Numbered from the stretch's first letter, positions 1 to 9,339 are shown. The stretch: 64,000 bases of DNA from Prevotellamassilia timonensis (GCF_900106785.1 NZ_LT629844.1:212922-276921), one strand, 5' to 3'. Translations and numbers: made by a program. The notes: generated by a model not told the origin, from the sequence alone.

Positions 1-99
1 GGCGCACCCGACAAACCCTGTGGAGGGCTGTGCAGATGCTAACCCAAAAACTGAGTTGCCAAACGATACATGATTGCCCAAAAGTAGTACCTTTGCACT

Positions 100-501
100 A
101 TGAATCAGAATGGCAATAAAAATATGTATGAGGGCCTCGCCTCATATTTCCTCCCCGAAGGAGTTCTTAAATATTTCGAGGTGACAGACTTTGCAACACA
201 GCGTACTCTGGACAAGGATGTTCTTTACACAACAGAGCTTCACATCTATCTGGATGAGCGCGACAATCGCACACCAGACATGAAGGATTCCGTGAGCAAT
301 GGTTTTGGGGAAGAATCATGTTTACTTGACTATCCAGCCCGAGACAAGAAGGCGGTACTTCACATACGAAGAAGGCGTTGGACAATGCCGGATGGCACAA
401 CAAGAAGTGTTGACCTTGACAAGGAGTTTGAACTGAAGCATAAGGGCACTCGATACGCGAAGGACTTCGCGCTTTTTTTAAAGAGGGCGAATGGACTCTG
501 A
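100..501 (+). CDS. ISAon1-family transposase N-terminal region protein
   Basis: A 133-residue protein that resembles the small first ORF of ISAon1-type elements. It shows the early Y-L-P-E-G-(V/I)-L-x-Y-F motif, a central HIYLDERD segment and a basic HIRRRRW stretch followed by an acidic/basic C-terminus. It probably supplies the DNA-binding part of the transposase. Its end overlaps the transposase start by 11 bases in a different frame, just after a run of seven T (473-479), so slippage could fuse the two products; that is inference. A TACCTTTG motif at 88-95 sits only four bases before the ATG, which would make the transcript nearly leaderless. Confidence 0.8.
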   Translation: MNQNGNKNMYEGLASYFLPEGVLKYFEVTDFATQRTLDKDVLYTTELHIYLDERDNRTPDMKDSVSNGFGEESCLLDYPARDKKAVLHIRRRRWTMPDGTTRSVDLDKEFELKHKGTRYAKDFALFLKRANGL

Positions 502-1579
502 GACGATAACCGCTCGTCAGATTGGTTATACGTACATGATTAACAGCTCCACGTTTGCCAAAAGATACAAGGACGCCCTGAGTAACTTCGAGACGTGGGA
601 GCAGAAGGATCACGCATCCAAGTGGATTCTTATTCCGCAAAACGTAGGTAAGGAGCAAGGCATAGACGAGACCTCCCTCCAGGGCGAACTGTACACTATC
701 GTTCACAACAAGGATGCCCATGGTCGCAAGGGTGCAATCATAGCAGTAGTCAAGGGAACGAATCCTGCTGACGTACTGAAGGTTCTCATGCAACTACCTG
801 CAGATAAGCGTGAAATGGTTGAGAATATCACGATGGATCTCTCAGATTGCATGCGTGTCATAGCCCGAGAGGCATTCCCTAAAGCCACAGTCATACGTGA
901 CTGCTTCCATGTCGTAAAACGCGGTGGAGAGGGCTGCGAAGAGATACGCCTGCGCCTGAAACGAAAAGCCGTAAAGGAGGCGAACAGACAGAAGGCAGAG
1001 TTTCGCAAATACCTCGAAAATCTGGCAGCGCAGAGAAAGGCTTACCGCGAGCGAATGAGGAAAAGGCATGGGAAGAACTGGAAGAAGAGCAAGCGCGGAA
1101 GAAAGCCTATGAGGCTGAACACTCGCTTTGAACCCAAAAGGCTTGAAAATGGCGAGACTCTTGTAGAGGCACAGACACGATGTCGCAAGCAATTGTCCAT
1201 GAGCCGAGAGAAGTGGAGCGCAACGCAGAAAAAGCGTGCGAAGATACTTTTCGCACTCTACCCAAAACTTGAAGAAGCATACAATCTGATCAACTCCCTT
1301 AGAGCCATATTCAGAAACAAGAAACTCACAAAGGAGACTGCCAAACAGAATTTCAAGGGGTGGTATGAGAAAGTGGCTTCCTGCACTCTGCGTGAAATCA
1401 AGTCCGTACGCGATACCATCAGATTCTATGAGGATGAAATCCTGAACTACTTTGACGGACGTAAGACTAACGCTTCAGCTGAATCGTTGAACTCAAAGAT
1501 CAAATGCTTTCGTGCACAAGTAAAAGGAGTCATAGACATACCATTCTTCATGTATCGTTTAGCAACAGTTTTGGGTTAG
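491..1579 (+). CDS. ISL3-like DDE transposase (ISAon1 family)
   Basis: A 362-residue transposase. The sequence shows an ISL3-type catalytic core: NITMDLSDCMRVIAREAFP, then VIRDCFHVVKR with the second acidic residue, and a C-terminal NASAESLNSKIK with the catalytic Glu. A basic, Lys/Arg-rich insertion lies between roughly residues 150 and 250. No frameshift or stop interrupts it, so the element may still be active. The gene ends inside the right inverted repeat. The start at 491 overlaps the preceding ORF; there is no obvious ribosome site to decide it. Confidence 0.88.
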   Translation: MDSETITARQIGYTYMINSSTFAKRYKDALSNFETWEQKDHASKWILIPQNVGKEQGIDETSLQGELYTIVHNKDAHGRKGAIIAVVKGTNPADVLKVLMQLPADKREMVENITMDLSDCMRVIAREAFPKATVIRDCFHVVKRGGEGCEEIRLRLKRKAVKEANRQKAEFRKYLENLAAQRKAYRERMRKRHGKNWKKSKRGRKPMRLNTRFEPKRLENGETLVEAQTRCRKQLSMSREKWSATQKKRAKILFALYPKLEEAYNLINSLRAIFRNKKLTKETAKQNFKGWYEKVASCTLREIKSVRDTIRFYEDEILNYFDGRKTNASAESLNSKIKCFRAQVKGVIDIPFFMYRLATVLG

Positions 1580-1646
1580 CATCTGCACGGCCTACTCCAC
1601 AGGGTTTGTCGGGTGCGCCTACAAAACCGAAAATACTAAACAGCCT

Positions 1647-2498
1647 ATGCTACGTATAGCAATACAAGCCAAGGGACGGCTTAACGAAGACACAATGGCC
1701 CTGCTGGCCGATGCCGGCATTGATGTGGCACAAAGCAAACGCAAGTTGATAGCACGTGCCAAGGGCTTCCCCATCGAAGTACTTTATTTGCGCGACGACG
1801 ACATACCCCAGGCCGTACACATGGGTGTGGCCGATGTGGGCATTGTAGGCCTTAACGAGGTAGCCGAGCGTGGCATGGCGGTTGACGAGGTGATGCGTCT
1901 CGGTTTCGGCGCTTGTCGCATATCACTGGCCGTTCCGCGTGAGGTGGACTATCCCGGTTTGCAATGGTTCGAAGACCGCACAGTGGCCACATCGTACCCC
2001 CATGTGTTGCGCCAGTTCTTTGCAGACAAGGGCATACATGCCGACATTCACGAAATAGCCGGTTCGGTAGAGATAGCCCCCGCAGTAGGCATGGCCGATG
2101 CCATATTCGACATCGTGTCGTCGGGCGGCACCCTGGTGCAGAATGGTTTGCGCGAGGTAGAGGAGGTGTTTTATAGCGAAGCCGCCCTCATAGCCCGTCA
2201 AGGACTGGACGATGACAAGCTGGCCGATATCGAAAAACTCAAGTTCCGTTTCAACTCCATAGTCAGCAGCCGCGGCTACAAATATGTGCTGATGAACATA
2301 CCCACCGCGCTGGTAGACCGGGCTGTGCAGATAGTGCCCGCCATGCGTTCGCCCACCATATTGCCTTTGGCAGCCGAAGGGTGGTGCTCCATGCACGTGG
2401 TCATAGCCGAGGACGTGTTGTGGGAAAAGGTTGAACGCCTCAAGGAACTCGGTGCAGAGGGCATACTCGTGCTCAATCTCGAAAATATGATACCTTAA
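1647..2498 (+). CDS. hisG: ATP phosphoribosyltransferase, long form
   Basis: First enzyme of histidine synthesis; it joins ATP and PRPP to give phosphoribosyl-ATP. At 283 residues it is the long, hexameric type with a C-terminal ACT-like regulatory domain (about residues 210-283), so no HisZ partner is expected. The N-terminus RIAIQAKGRL and the PRPP-binding stretch IVSSGGTLVQNGL are typical. It opens the operon hisGDCBHAFIE. Only 27 bases separate its ATG from the insertion sequence, so the original promoter has probably been displaced. Feedback inhibition by histidine is expected from the family. Confidence 0.95.
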   Translation: MLRIAIQAKGRLNEDTMALLADAGIDVAQSKRKLIARAKGFPIEVLYLRDDDIPQAVHMGVADVGIVGLNEVAERGMAVDEVMRLGFGACRISLAVPREVDYPGLQWFEDRTVATSYPHVLRQFFADKGIHADIHEIAGSVEIAPAVGMADAIFDIVSSGGTLVQNGLREVEEVFYSEAALIARQGLDDDKLADIEKLKFRFNSIVSSRGYKYVLMNIPTALVDRAVQIVPAMRSPTILPLAAEGWCSMHVVIAEDVLWEKVERLKELGAEGILVLNLENMIP

Positions 2499-2527
2499 AA
2501 ACGTTTGCCGAAAAACACTCACTCAAC

Positions 2528-3811
2528 ATGCAAATAATCATCAATCCAGATAAGTCCGTATGGGACAAAATGTGCGAGCGCAACGCCCCGAGTGACGACA
2601 AGGTAATAGAAAGTGTGCGCAGCATTGTGGCCGAGGTGCGCCACAGTGGCGATGAAGCCCTGCGCCGTTTTGCACACGACTTTGACCATGCCGACATAAC
2701 CGACATCGAATTGTCGGCCGAGGAGCGCAAGCAGCTGGCGGCCAAGGTCACACCCCAAGTGCGACAGGCCATCGACGCAGCCCTTGTCAACATCAGTGTC
2801 TTTCACAAAGCGCAGATGCCCGAGCCTGTCGAGGTCGAAACCCAACCCGGTGTGCGCTGCCTGCAAAAGGCGGTACCCATTCAGCGTGTGGGACTTTACA
2901 TACCTGGCGGCCGCGCCCCGCTCTTCAGCACCGTGCTCATGCTGGCCGCCCCGGCCCGCATAGCCGGTTGCAAGCACGTGGTGCTTTGCACGCCCCAGGG
3001 TGCCGACGGCCGCATCGCCCCCGAAATAATATATGCGGCCAATGCTTGCGGTGTTGACCACATCTACCGCGTGGGCGGTGCACAAGCCATTGCCGCCATG
3101 GCGTATGGCACAGAGAGCATAGCCCGTGTGGACAAGATATTTGGCCCTGGCAACCGTTTCGTTACCCATGCCAAGCAACTTGTGAGCACCGACACGGCCA
3201 TCGACATGCCAGCCGGCCCCTCCGAGGTGCTTGTCATGGCCGACCACACCGCCAAGGCCAGCTATGTGGCAGCCGACATGCTGTCGCAAGCCGAGCATGG
3301 CCCCGACAGCCAGGCCATACTGGTGTGTCAGAGCGAGGACTTTGCCCATGAAGTGGCCGCCGAGGTGGAACGCCAAACCGCACTGCTGCCGCGTAAGGAA
3401 CTTGTTGAGCAGTCGCTCAGCCACAGCCGCATACTGGTGTTTGCCCACCGCGGCACCATGCTCGACTTCAGCAATGCCTATGCGCCCGAACACCTTATCA
3501 TATCGATGGACAACCCATGGGACATAGCGGCCGATGTGACTGCGGCTGGCAGCGTGTTTGTGGGCAATTACTCGCCCGAGTCGGCCGGCGACTATGCCTC
3601 GGGCACCAACCACACCCTGCCCACAAGCGGCTGGGCGCGCTCATACAGTGGCGTGAACATCGACAGCTTTATGCGCAAAATAACATTCCAGACGCTCACA
3701 CAACAGGGCTTGCAGTCATTGGCTGGCACCATAGTCACCATGGCCGAAGCCGAAGGCCTGCATGCACACGCCCAGGCTGTCAATGTGCGAATTAACGACC
3801 GTGCGAATTAA
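2528..3811 (+). CDS. hisD: Histidinol dehydrogenase
   Basis: Oxidises L-histidinol to histidine in two NAD-dependent steps, the last steps of the pathway. At 427 residues it is full length, with the family motifs YIPGGRAPLFSTVLM, FGPGNRFVTHAK, DMPAGPSEVLV and EHGPDSQA (near residue 256) that build the NAD and zinc sites. It lies 29 bases after hisG and 12 before hisC. The end is odd: the 16-base word GTGCGAATTAACGACC occurs twice in tandem (3785-3800, 3801-3816). Without the second copy the protein would end two residues sooner at a TAG, so the present C-terminus is a product of that duplication. Confidence 0.96.
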   Translation: MQIIINPDKSVWDKMCERNAPSDDKVIESVRSIVAEVRHSGDEALRRFAHDFDHADITDIELSAEERKQLAAKVTPQVRQAIDAALVNISVFHKAQMPEPVEVETQPGVRCLQKAVPIQRVGLYIPGGRAPLFSTVLMLAAPARIAGCKHVVLCTPQGADGRIAPEIIYAANACGVDHIYRVGGAQAIAAMAYGTESIARVDKIFGPGNRFVTHAKQLVSTDTAIDMPAGPSEVLVMADHTAKASYVAADMLSQAEHGPDSQAILVCQSEDFAHEVAAEVERQTALLPRKELVEQSLSHSRILVFAHRGTMLDFSNAYAPEHLIISMDNPWDIAADVTAAGSVFVGNYSPESAGDYASGTNHTLPTSGWARSYSGVNIDSFMRKITFQTLTQQGLQSLAGTIVTMAEAEGLHAHAQAVNVRINDRAN

Positions 3812-3816
3812 CGACC
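3785..3816 (+). repeat. 16-bp exact tandem duplication at the 3' end of hisD
   Basis: GTGCGAATTAACGACC is present twice head to tail. The second copy shifts the reading frame at the very end of hisD and moves the stop from the TAG at 3818 to a TAA within the second copy. It looks like a recent slippage event with no effect on the folded enzyme. Confidence 0.85.
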
Positions 3817-3823
3817 GATAGCC

Positions 3824-4861
3824 ATGTACATACGCAATAATATAAAGGAACTCTTGCCCTATTCCACAGCGCGCGACGACTACAAAGGTGGCGACATATC
3901 AGTATGGCTTGATGCCAACGAAAGCCCTTACAACAATGGCGTCAACCGTTACCCCGACCCACACCAAAAGGCGTTGAAGGGCGAGATAGCACAACTCAAG
4001 GGTGTCACGCCCGAACAGGTGTTTGTGGGCAACGGCAGCGACGAGGCCATCGACCTCTGTTTCCGCATATTTTGCGAGCCAGGTGTCGACAATGTGGTAG
4101 CCATAGCCCCCACTTACGGCATGTATGCGGTGGCGGCAGCCATCAACAATGTGGCCGTGCGCGAGGTGCCGCTCGAGGCCGAAACCTATGCGCTCAATGT
4201 GCCGGCCATGCTGGCTGCAGCCGATGCCAACACAAGGCTCATGTGGGTGTGCTCGCCCAACAATCCTACGGGCAATGCTTTCAGCCTGCAGCAGTTAGAG
4301 GCCTTGGCCGACAACTTCGGCGGCGTGTTGGTGGTTGATGAGGCTTACATCGATTTCTCGTCGCAACCCTCCATGCTCACCGTGCTCAGCAAACACCCCA
4401 ACGTGGTGGTGCTGCAAACGCTCTCAAAGGCGTGGGGCATGGCAGGACTGCGTCTTGGATTGGCCTTTGCCAGTCCCATGATAGCCGACATCTTTGCCCG
4501 CGTAAAATATCCCTACAACGTAAATGCGCCCACCCAGGCCGAAGTGGCCAAGCGCTTGCATGCCGAGCCACACGATGCTCATGTGTCCGAGGTGTGCAGC
4601 CAGCGCCAGTGGCTTGCCACCGAACTGGCCAAAATGTCTTGTGTGCTGAAGGTGTATCACAGCGATGCCAATTTCTTGCTGGTCAAAGTGACCGATGCCG
4701 ATGCCATTTACGACCACCTTGTGGCTAATGGCATCATCGTGCGCAACCGCAATCGGGTGAAAGGCTGCGAAGGCTGCCTGCGCATTACCGTTGGCACACC
4801 TGCCGAGAATGTGAACGTAATAGATGCCTTAAAGCGATCCGTTGGTGAAATTCTTGGTTAA
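3824..4861 (+). CDS. hisC: Histidinol-phosphate aminotransferase
   Basis: A PLP enzyme (fold type I) that transaminates imidazole acetol phosphate with glutamate. It has 345 residues, normal for the family. Visible motifs are NESPYNNGVNRYPDP at the N-terminus, GNGSDEAID, CSPNNPTG, VVDEAYIDF (PLP-binding Asp and Tyr) and SKAWGMAGLRLG, where the Lys near residue 203 carries PLP. It starts 12 bases after hisD. Unlike the rest of the operon it is followed by a 148-base gap that holds a GTTAAC-type repeat before hisB. Confidence 0.95.
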   Translation: MYIRNNIKELLPYSTARDDYKGGDISVWLDANESPYNNGVNRYPDPHQKALKGEIAQLKGVTPEQVFVGNGSDEAIDLCFRIFCEPGVDNVVAIAPTYGMYAVAAAINNVAVREVPLEAETYALNVPAMLAAADANTRLMWVCSPNNPTGNAFSLQQLEALADNFGGVLVVDEAYIDFSSQPSMLTVLSKHPNVVVLQTLSKAWGMAGLRLGLAFASPMIADIFARVKYPYNVNAPTQAEVAKRLHAEPHDAHVSEVCSQRQWLATELAKMSCVLKVYHSDANFLLVKVTDADAIYDHLVANGIIVRNRNRVKGCEGCLRITVGTPAENVNVIDALKRSVGEILG

Positions 4862-4981
4862 CGGGTTAACAAGTTGACAGGTTAACAAGTAAATATGCTA
4901 TACTTGTTATGTTAAAGCAAGAAAGGTGAGAAGCTTGACTAACTTACCCGTTAACTCGTCAACCCGTCAACTCGTCAACTA
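4862..4981. repeat. GTTAAC-type palindromic repeat, full copy 1
   Basis: Both flanks are built from 10-base-spaced words (GTTAAC, GTTGAC with NNGT between), in opposite orientation at the two ends. The core holds AAATATGCTATACTT and a conserved stretch ending GCTTGACTAACTTACC. A second full copy lies at 57026-57143 in the opposite orientation, and partial arrays at 12270-12306, 24590-24612 and 34525-34555. It splits the his operon between hisC and hisB, where it could fold as a hairpin in the mRNA. Confidence 0.85.
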
Positions 4982-5009
4982 ATTCCGCCAATGCCTTAAA
5001 GCAATATGT

Positions 5010-6128
5010 ATGAAGAAAGTATTATTTATTGACCGAGATGGTACTATTATAAAAGAGCCGGCCGACGAGCAGATTGACTCGCTTGAGAAACTCGAGTTTG
5101 TGCCAGGTGCCATCAGCGGACTGCGCTCGGTGATGCAGACCGACTACTTGCCATTGTTGGTAAGCAACCAGGACGGCCTCGGCACCGAGAGTTTTCCCGA
5201 AGACACCTTCTGGCCCGCTCACAACAAAATGTTGCAAACACTCAAGGGCGAGGGCGTAACCTTTGCCCGCGAATATATAGACCGCACATTCCCCGCCGAC
5301 AATGCGCCAACACGCAAGCCTGGCACGGCCATGCTCACCGCGTATATGACGGACGACTACGACCTGAAACACTCTTATGTAATAGGCGACCGTGCCACCG
5401 ATGTGCAGCTGGCTGTCAACATGGGGTGCCGTGCCATATTGTTGCAAAAGCCCGAAGTGGCTGCCACCATGCTCAACACGGTGCAGCAGCACGTGCTGGC
5501 TCTTGCCACCGACGATTGGGCCGACATTGCCGAATTTCTGCGTCGCACAGAGCGCCGTGCCGAAGTAAAGCGTGCCACTGCCGAAACCGACATTCACGTG
5601 ATAGTCGACCTCGATGGTGGGGGCGACACATTGGTCAACACCGGACTGCACTTTTTCGACCACATGCTCAGCCAGTTGCCACACCATGCCGGCATATCGC
5701 TCTACTGTGTGTGCAAGGGCGACCTCGAGGTGGACGAGCACCACACCATGGAAGATGTGGCCATAGCCCTTGGCGAAGCCCTGCGCACAGCTCTTGGCAG
5801 CAAGCGCGGCATCGACCGCTATGGCTTTGTACTGCCCATGGACGAATGCGATGCCATGGTCACACTCGACTTTGGCGGACGTATCGACTTTCAGTGGGAC
5901 GTGCCATTTACGCGCGAGTATGTGGGCGACACACCCACCGAAATGTTCAAGCACGTGTTCCAGTCGTTGTGCGCCGCCATGCAGTGCAACTTGCACATCA
6001 AGGCGCGTGGCGAAAACAATCACCACCTTATCGAGGGGGTGTTCAAAGCCTTTGCGCGCGCCTTGCGCCAGGCCATTCACCGCAATGTGTTCAGTTACGA
6101 ACTTCCAAGTAGTAAAGGTACATTATGA
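5010..6128 (+). CDS. hisB: Bifunctional histidinol-phosphatase / imidazoleglycerol-phosphate dehydratase
   Basis: A fusion enzyme of 372 residues that performs two non-consecutive steps. Residues 1 to about 165 form a HAD-type phosphatase with FIDRDGT at the start, SNQDGLG, and [11 protein letters not shown]. Residues from about 185 on form the IGP dehydratase with [27 protein letters not shown] (metal-binding His/Glu) and a second metal site near the end, [18 protein letters not shown]. It overlaps hisH by four bases (ATGA), which suggests translational coupling. Confidence 0.96.
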   Translation: MKKVLFIDRDGTIIKEPADEQIDSLEKLEFVPGAISGLRSVMQTDYLPLLVSNQDGLGTESFPEDTFWPAHNKMLQTLKGEGVTFAREYIDRTFPADNAPTRKPGTAMLTAYMTDDYDLKHSYVIGDRATDVQLAVNMGCRAILLQKPEVAATMLNTVQQHVLALATDDWADIAEFLRRTERRAEVKRATAETDIHVIVDLDGGGDTLVNTGLHFFDHMLSQLPHHAGISLYCVCKGDLEVDEHHTMEDVAIALGEALRTALGSKRGIDRYGFVLPMDECDAMVTLDFGGRIDFQWDVPFTREYVGDTPTEMFKHVFQSLCAAMQCNLHIKARGENNHHLIEGVFKAFARALRQAIHRNVFSYELPSSKGTL

Positions 6129-6724
6129 TAGCAATCATCGATTACAAAATGGGCAATTTGCGTTCGGTGCAGAATGCCCTGTCGCGTCTGGGCGCCACAT
6201 TCGAGGTAACGGCCGATGCCGCCACCATACGCCGTGCCGACCACGTGTTGCTGCCCGGGGTGGGAAATTGTGCCGAGGCCATGCACAACCTGCGTGAGAG
6301 CGGGCTCATACCCGTCATCAAGCAGTTGCGCCAGCCCGTGCTGGGCATCTGTGTGGGGCTGCAGGTGATGTGCCGCGACTCTGAGGAGGGCGCTGCCAAT
6401 GGCCAGCTGACCACCTGCATGAACATATTCGACGCCCATGTGCGCCGTTTTCCCGACAGCGCCGAGTTCAAGGTGCCACACATGGGCTGGAACACCCTTG
6501 GCAATCTTGAAAAGAAACTCTTCGACGGCATACACAGTGGCGACAGCGTGTACTATGTACACTCTTATTACCCCACCTTGTGCCCCGACACCATAGCCAC
6601 CACACGCCACGGCCTGATGTTCAGTGCCGCACTAAAGTACGAGCAATTCTATGCCACACAGTTCCACCCCGAAAAGAGTGGCGATGTGGGCGAGCGCATA
6701 CTTAAAAACTTTATCAGCTTATGA
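6125..6724 (+). CDS. hisH: Imidazole glycerol phosphate synthase, glutaminase subunit
   Basis: A class I glutamine amidotransferase of 199 residues that makes ammonia for HisF. The nucleophile Cys sits in [10 protein letters not shown] (near residue 76) and the His-Glu pair in QFHPEKSG (near residue 180). It starts within the hisB stop and its own stop overlaps the hisA start by four bases, so hisB-H-A are likely translated as a coupled unit. Confidence 0.95.
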   Translation: MIAIIDYKMGNLRSVQNALSRLGATFEVTADAATIRRADHVLLPGVGNCAEAMHNLRESGLIPVIKQLRQPVLGICVGLQVMCRDSEEGAANGQLTTCMNIFDAHVRRFPDSAEFKVPHMGWNTLGNLEKKLFDGIHSGDSVYYVHSYYPTLCPDTIATTRHGLMFSAALKYEQFYATQFHPEKSGDVGERILKNFISL

Positions 6725-7428
6725 CCATACTTCCCGCAATAGACTTGATAGACGGCCGCTGTGTGCGTCTGTCGCAAGGCGATTATGCGCAGAAAAAACA
6801 ATATGACGCCAGCCCCGTCGACATGGTACGCCAATATGTGGCGCATGGGTTGCACCGCGTTCATGTGGTCGACCTCGATGGTGCCAAAGCCTCCACCCCC
6901 CAAAACCTCGACACGCTGCGCCAGCTGGCGGCCGTGCCGGGGGCCGAAATAGAGTGGGGCGGTGGCATAAAAAGTGCCGAGGCGCTCACACAGGTGTTCG
7001 AGGCCGGGGCGCGCTATGCTGTGGTGGGCAGTGTGGCTGCCACCAAGCCCGAACTCTTTGAGGCATGGCTCCACCAGTTTGGGGCTGAGCGCATGGTGCT
7101 TGGTGCCGATGTTAAAAACGGACTCGTGGCTGTGAATGGTTGGCTCGACAGTGTAGACCAAACCATCGACAGCCTTATCGACCGTTTTGTGCCACACGGC
7201 TTGACACAGGTTATCTGCACCGAAATATCGCGCGACGGCATGCTGCAAGGCCCCGACACCGACCTCTATGTGCGTTTGCAGCAAAAGTATCCTGCTGTAG
7301 ACATTACCGTGTCGGGCGGCATATCGGGCATGAATGACATTGAACAACTGCGCCAGCTCGGCCTGCGAAAGGTGATTGTGGGAAAGGCCATTTACGAAGG
7401 ACGTATAACACTTGACCAATTATGTTGA
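6721..7428 (+). CDS. hisA: ProFAR isomerase (phosphoribosylformimino-AICAR ribotide isomerase)
   Basis: A (beta/alpha)8-barrel isomerase of 235 residues. It begins with the typical [16 protein letters not shown], carries VVDLDGAK and IEWGGGIKS phosphate-binding loops in the first half and TVSGGISGMNDIEQL in the second half. It overlaps both neighbours (hisH by four bases and hisF by seven), so it belongs to the same transcript. Confidence 0.95.
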   Translation: MTILPAIDLIDGRCVRLSQGDYAQKKQYDASPVDMVRQYVAHGLHRVHVVDLDGAKASTPQNLDTLRQLAAVPGAEIEWGGGIKSAEALTQVFEAGARYAVVGSVAATKPELFEAWLHQFGAERMVLGADVKNGLVAVNGWLDSVDQTIDSLIDRFVPHGLTQVICTEISRDGMLQGPDTDLYVRLQQKYPAVDITVSGGISGMNDIEQLRQLGLRKVIVGKAIYEGRITLDQLC

Positions 7429-8204
7429 GCAAACGAATTATACCATGCCTCGATGTGAAAGAGGGACGCACTGTAAAGGGCGTGCACTTTGAGGACTTGC
7501 AGGACGTGGGCGATGTCGTGGCCCTTGGGCAGCATTATGCCCGCACCGGCGCCGACGAGCTGGTCTACCTCGACATCAGTGCCACACGCGAGGGACGCCA
7601 CACCTTTACGCAACTCGTCAGCCGCATAGCCGACGGCATAAACATACCTTTCACCGTGGGCGGCGGCATTAGCACCATCGACGATGCTGCACGCCTGCTC
7701 GATGCCGGTGCCGACAAGGTGAGCATCAACAGTGCGGCCCTGCGCACTCCCGAACTCATCGACCAAATAGCCGCACGCTACGGGTCGCAGTTTGTGGTGG
7801 TGGCCATCGATGCCCGTCACCAGCCGCTCGCACCCGACCAGGCTGAGGCCGATGCCCTTTGGACGGTGTGCACCCACGGCGGCACACAGCCCACCGACCG
7901 CGAACTCTACTCGTGGGCACACGAGGCGCAGGAGCGTGGTGCGGGCGAAATTCTCTTCACCTCGATGAACCACGACGGCACCAAGCATGGTTACCCGTGC
8001 ACCACTTATGCCCGCCTCACCGCTGGCTTGCGCATTCCCGTCATAGCATCGGGTGGCGCCGGTTCGGCGCACGACATTGCCGAGGTGCTGGCCCAGGGAC
8101 ATGCCGATGCCGCCTTGGCCGCCAGCATATTCCACTATGGCGAAATAACCATACCCGAACTCAAACAGGCCCTCAGTCACGAGGGCATACCCGTAAGACT
8201 GTAA
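7422..8204 (+). CDS. hisF: Imidazole glycerol phosphate synthase, cyclase subunit
   Basis: A (beta/alpha)8-barrel cyclase of 260 residues that uses HisH-derived ammonia to form IGP and AICAR. The catalytic Asp lies in the N-terminal [14 protein letters not shown], and other signature loops are [24 protein letters not shown] and [17 protein letters not shown]. It is linked to hisA by overlap and to hisIE by a two-base gap. Confidence 0.96.
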   Translation: MLSKRIIPCLDVKEGRTVKGVHFEDLQDVGDVVALGQHYARTGADELVYLDISATREGRHTFTQLVSRIADGINIPFTVGGGISTIDDAARLLDAGADKVSINSAALRTPELIDQIAARYGSQFVVVAIDARHQPLAPDQAEADALWTVCTHGGTQPTDRELYSWAHEAQERGAGEILFTSMNHDGTKHGYPCTTYARLTAGLRIPVIASGGAGSAHDIAEVLAQGHADAALAASIFHYGEITIPELKQALSHEGIPVRL

Positions 8205-8206
8205 AT

Positions 8207-8815
8207 ATGGAACAATTAAGTTGGGACAACATAAAACTTGACAAATGCGCCGACGGCCTGCTGCCCGTAGTGGTGCAGGACGCTGTCACACTGCGTGTGC
8301 TGATGTTGGGGTACATGAACCGCGAGGCGTTTGAAAAGACGCTGCGCGAGGGGCGTGTCACCTTTTTCAGCCGCACCCGCCAGCAGTTGTGGACAAAGGG
8401 CGAAACCTCGGGCCACTACCTCATGGTTGACAACATGTACATTGATTGCGATGCCGACACCTTGCTCATCAAGGCCAATCCCATAGGCCCCACCTGCCAC
8501 CGTGGCACCACGGCTTGTTTTGACACCCCTGCCGCCGAGGGCTTCATACGTTCGCTCTCGGCCCTTGTGCGTCGCCGCCATGCCGAGATGCCCGAAGGCT
8601 CCTACACCACACGTTTGTTCATCAAGGGCATAAAGGCCATTACCAAAAAGGTGGGTGAGGAGTGTACCGAAAGCATCATCGAGGCCGTTGATGGCAATCG
8701 CGAGCGCTTCATCTACGAGGCTGGCGACCTGATGTATCACTATCTTGTAATGCTCGAACAAATGGGTGTGACCCTCGACGAAGTGGAGCACGAACTGCTC
8801 TTGCGCCACAGCTGA
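8207..8815 (+). CDS. hisI: Bifunctional phosphoribosyl-AMP cyclohydrolase / phosphoribosyl-ATP pyrophosphatase
   Basis: HisIE fusion, 202 residues from the ATG at 8207, two bases after the hisF stop. The N-terminal half is the cyclohydrolase, with MLGYMNREAFEKT, FFSRTRQQLWTKGETSG and the metal-binding cluster DCDADTLL and CHRGTTACF. The C-terminal half, after about residue 110, is the MazG-like pyrophosphatase with KKVGEECTESIIEA. It is the last gene of the his operon; no standard terminator follows at once, but a 113-bp-arm palindrome begins 58 bases later. Confidence 0.95.
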   Translation: MEQLSWDNIKLDKCADGLLPVVVQDAVTLRVLMLGYMNREAFEKTLREGRVTFFSRTRQQLWTKGETSGHYLMVDNMYIDCDADTLLIKANPIGPTCHRGTTACFDTPAAEGFIRSLSALVRRRHAEMPEGSYTTRLFIKGIKAITKKVGEECTESIIEAVDGNRERFIYEAGDLMYHYLVMLEQMGVTLDEVEHELLLRHS

Positions 8816-8873
8816 CGCCTTTGTTTGTGTGCAAGCAATGCCTGCACACTCTTTGTTTGTGAGTTACGAGATC

Positions 8874-9145
8874 AGCCGCTAACGCGGAGAACATAAGGAC
8901 AAAAGGACATAAGAACAAAAGAACTTCAAGACATACGGGCATGGACTTGCGTCCATGTGCCCTCAAGAACATAAGGGCTACGCCGTTAAGCCCATGAGCG
9001 TCATAAACAAGAAAGCAATAACATTAAACGCTACGGCGTAGCCCTTATGTTCTTGAGGGCAAATGGACGCAAGTCCATGCCCGTATGTCTTGAAGTTCTT
9101 TTGTTCTTATGTCCTTTTGTCCTTATGTTCTCCGCGTTAGCGGCT
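8874..9145. repeat. Large inverted repeat with 113-bp arms
   Basis: The left arm 8874-8986 and right arm 9033-9145 are almost perfect reverse complements around a 46-base centre. Each arm itself holds a small hairpin (GGGCATGGACTTGCGTCC...GCCC) and tandem words of the type AACATAAGGAC / ACATAAGAAC. Because of the symmetry both strands show a spurious ORF starting MFLRA(H/N)GRKSMPV. A looser variant continues at 9150-9270, with GGCCACGTGGAC...GTCCGTGGCC in place of the inner hairpin. It lies behind the his operon. I see no coding function. Confidence 0.9.
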
Positions 9146-9339
9146 CGCTACGGCGTCAGCCCTTATGTTTCTTTGGCCACGTGGACGTTAGTCCGTGGCC
9201 AGCCGCGCAGCGGCCTTTTGTGTATCTTATGTAAACTTATGTTGCTTATGTTTTACGCGCTAAGCGGCTAACCAATTTGTACACAAATATTTGCCCATTC
9301 CTCGTCTGCCTACATGTAAATGAGTACGAGTGTTTTTAC

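Larger units (their letters stand above)
1..1619 (+). mobile_element. ISAon1/ISL3-type insertion sequence, apparently complete
   Basis: The two ends are near-perfect inverted repeats of about 50 bases. The left end starts GGCGCACCCGACAAACCC at position 1, and the right end finishes with its complement at 1619. The match runs inward through the sequence ATGCTAACCCAAAA, broken only by a small difference near base 26. Inside lie two overlapping genes, an N-terminal region protein and a DDE transposase, as in elements annotated ISAon1 family. The left end coincides with the window edge, so the outer base and the target duplication cannot be checked. The element lies 27 bases upstream of hisG. Confidence 0.9.

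Noticed and set aside
5022-6080. 352-codon frame opposite hisB
   Set aside because: Antisense shadow caused by the GC-rich codons of the his operon; His/Gly/Val-rich composition typical of shadows.
8709-9271. Mirror-image ORFs starting MFLRA(H/N)GRKSMPV on both strands
   Set aside because: Both are produced by the 113-bp palindrome; they differ only past its ends and overlap hisIE on one side. No start signal or family supports a gene.
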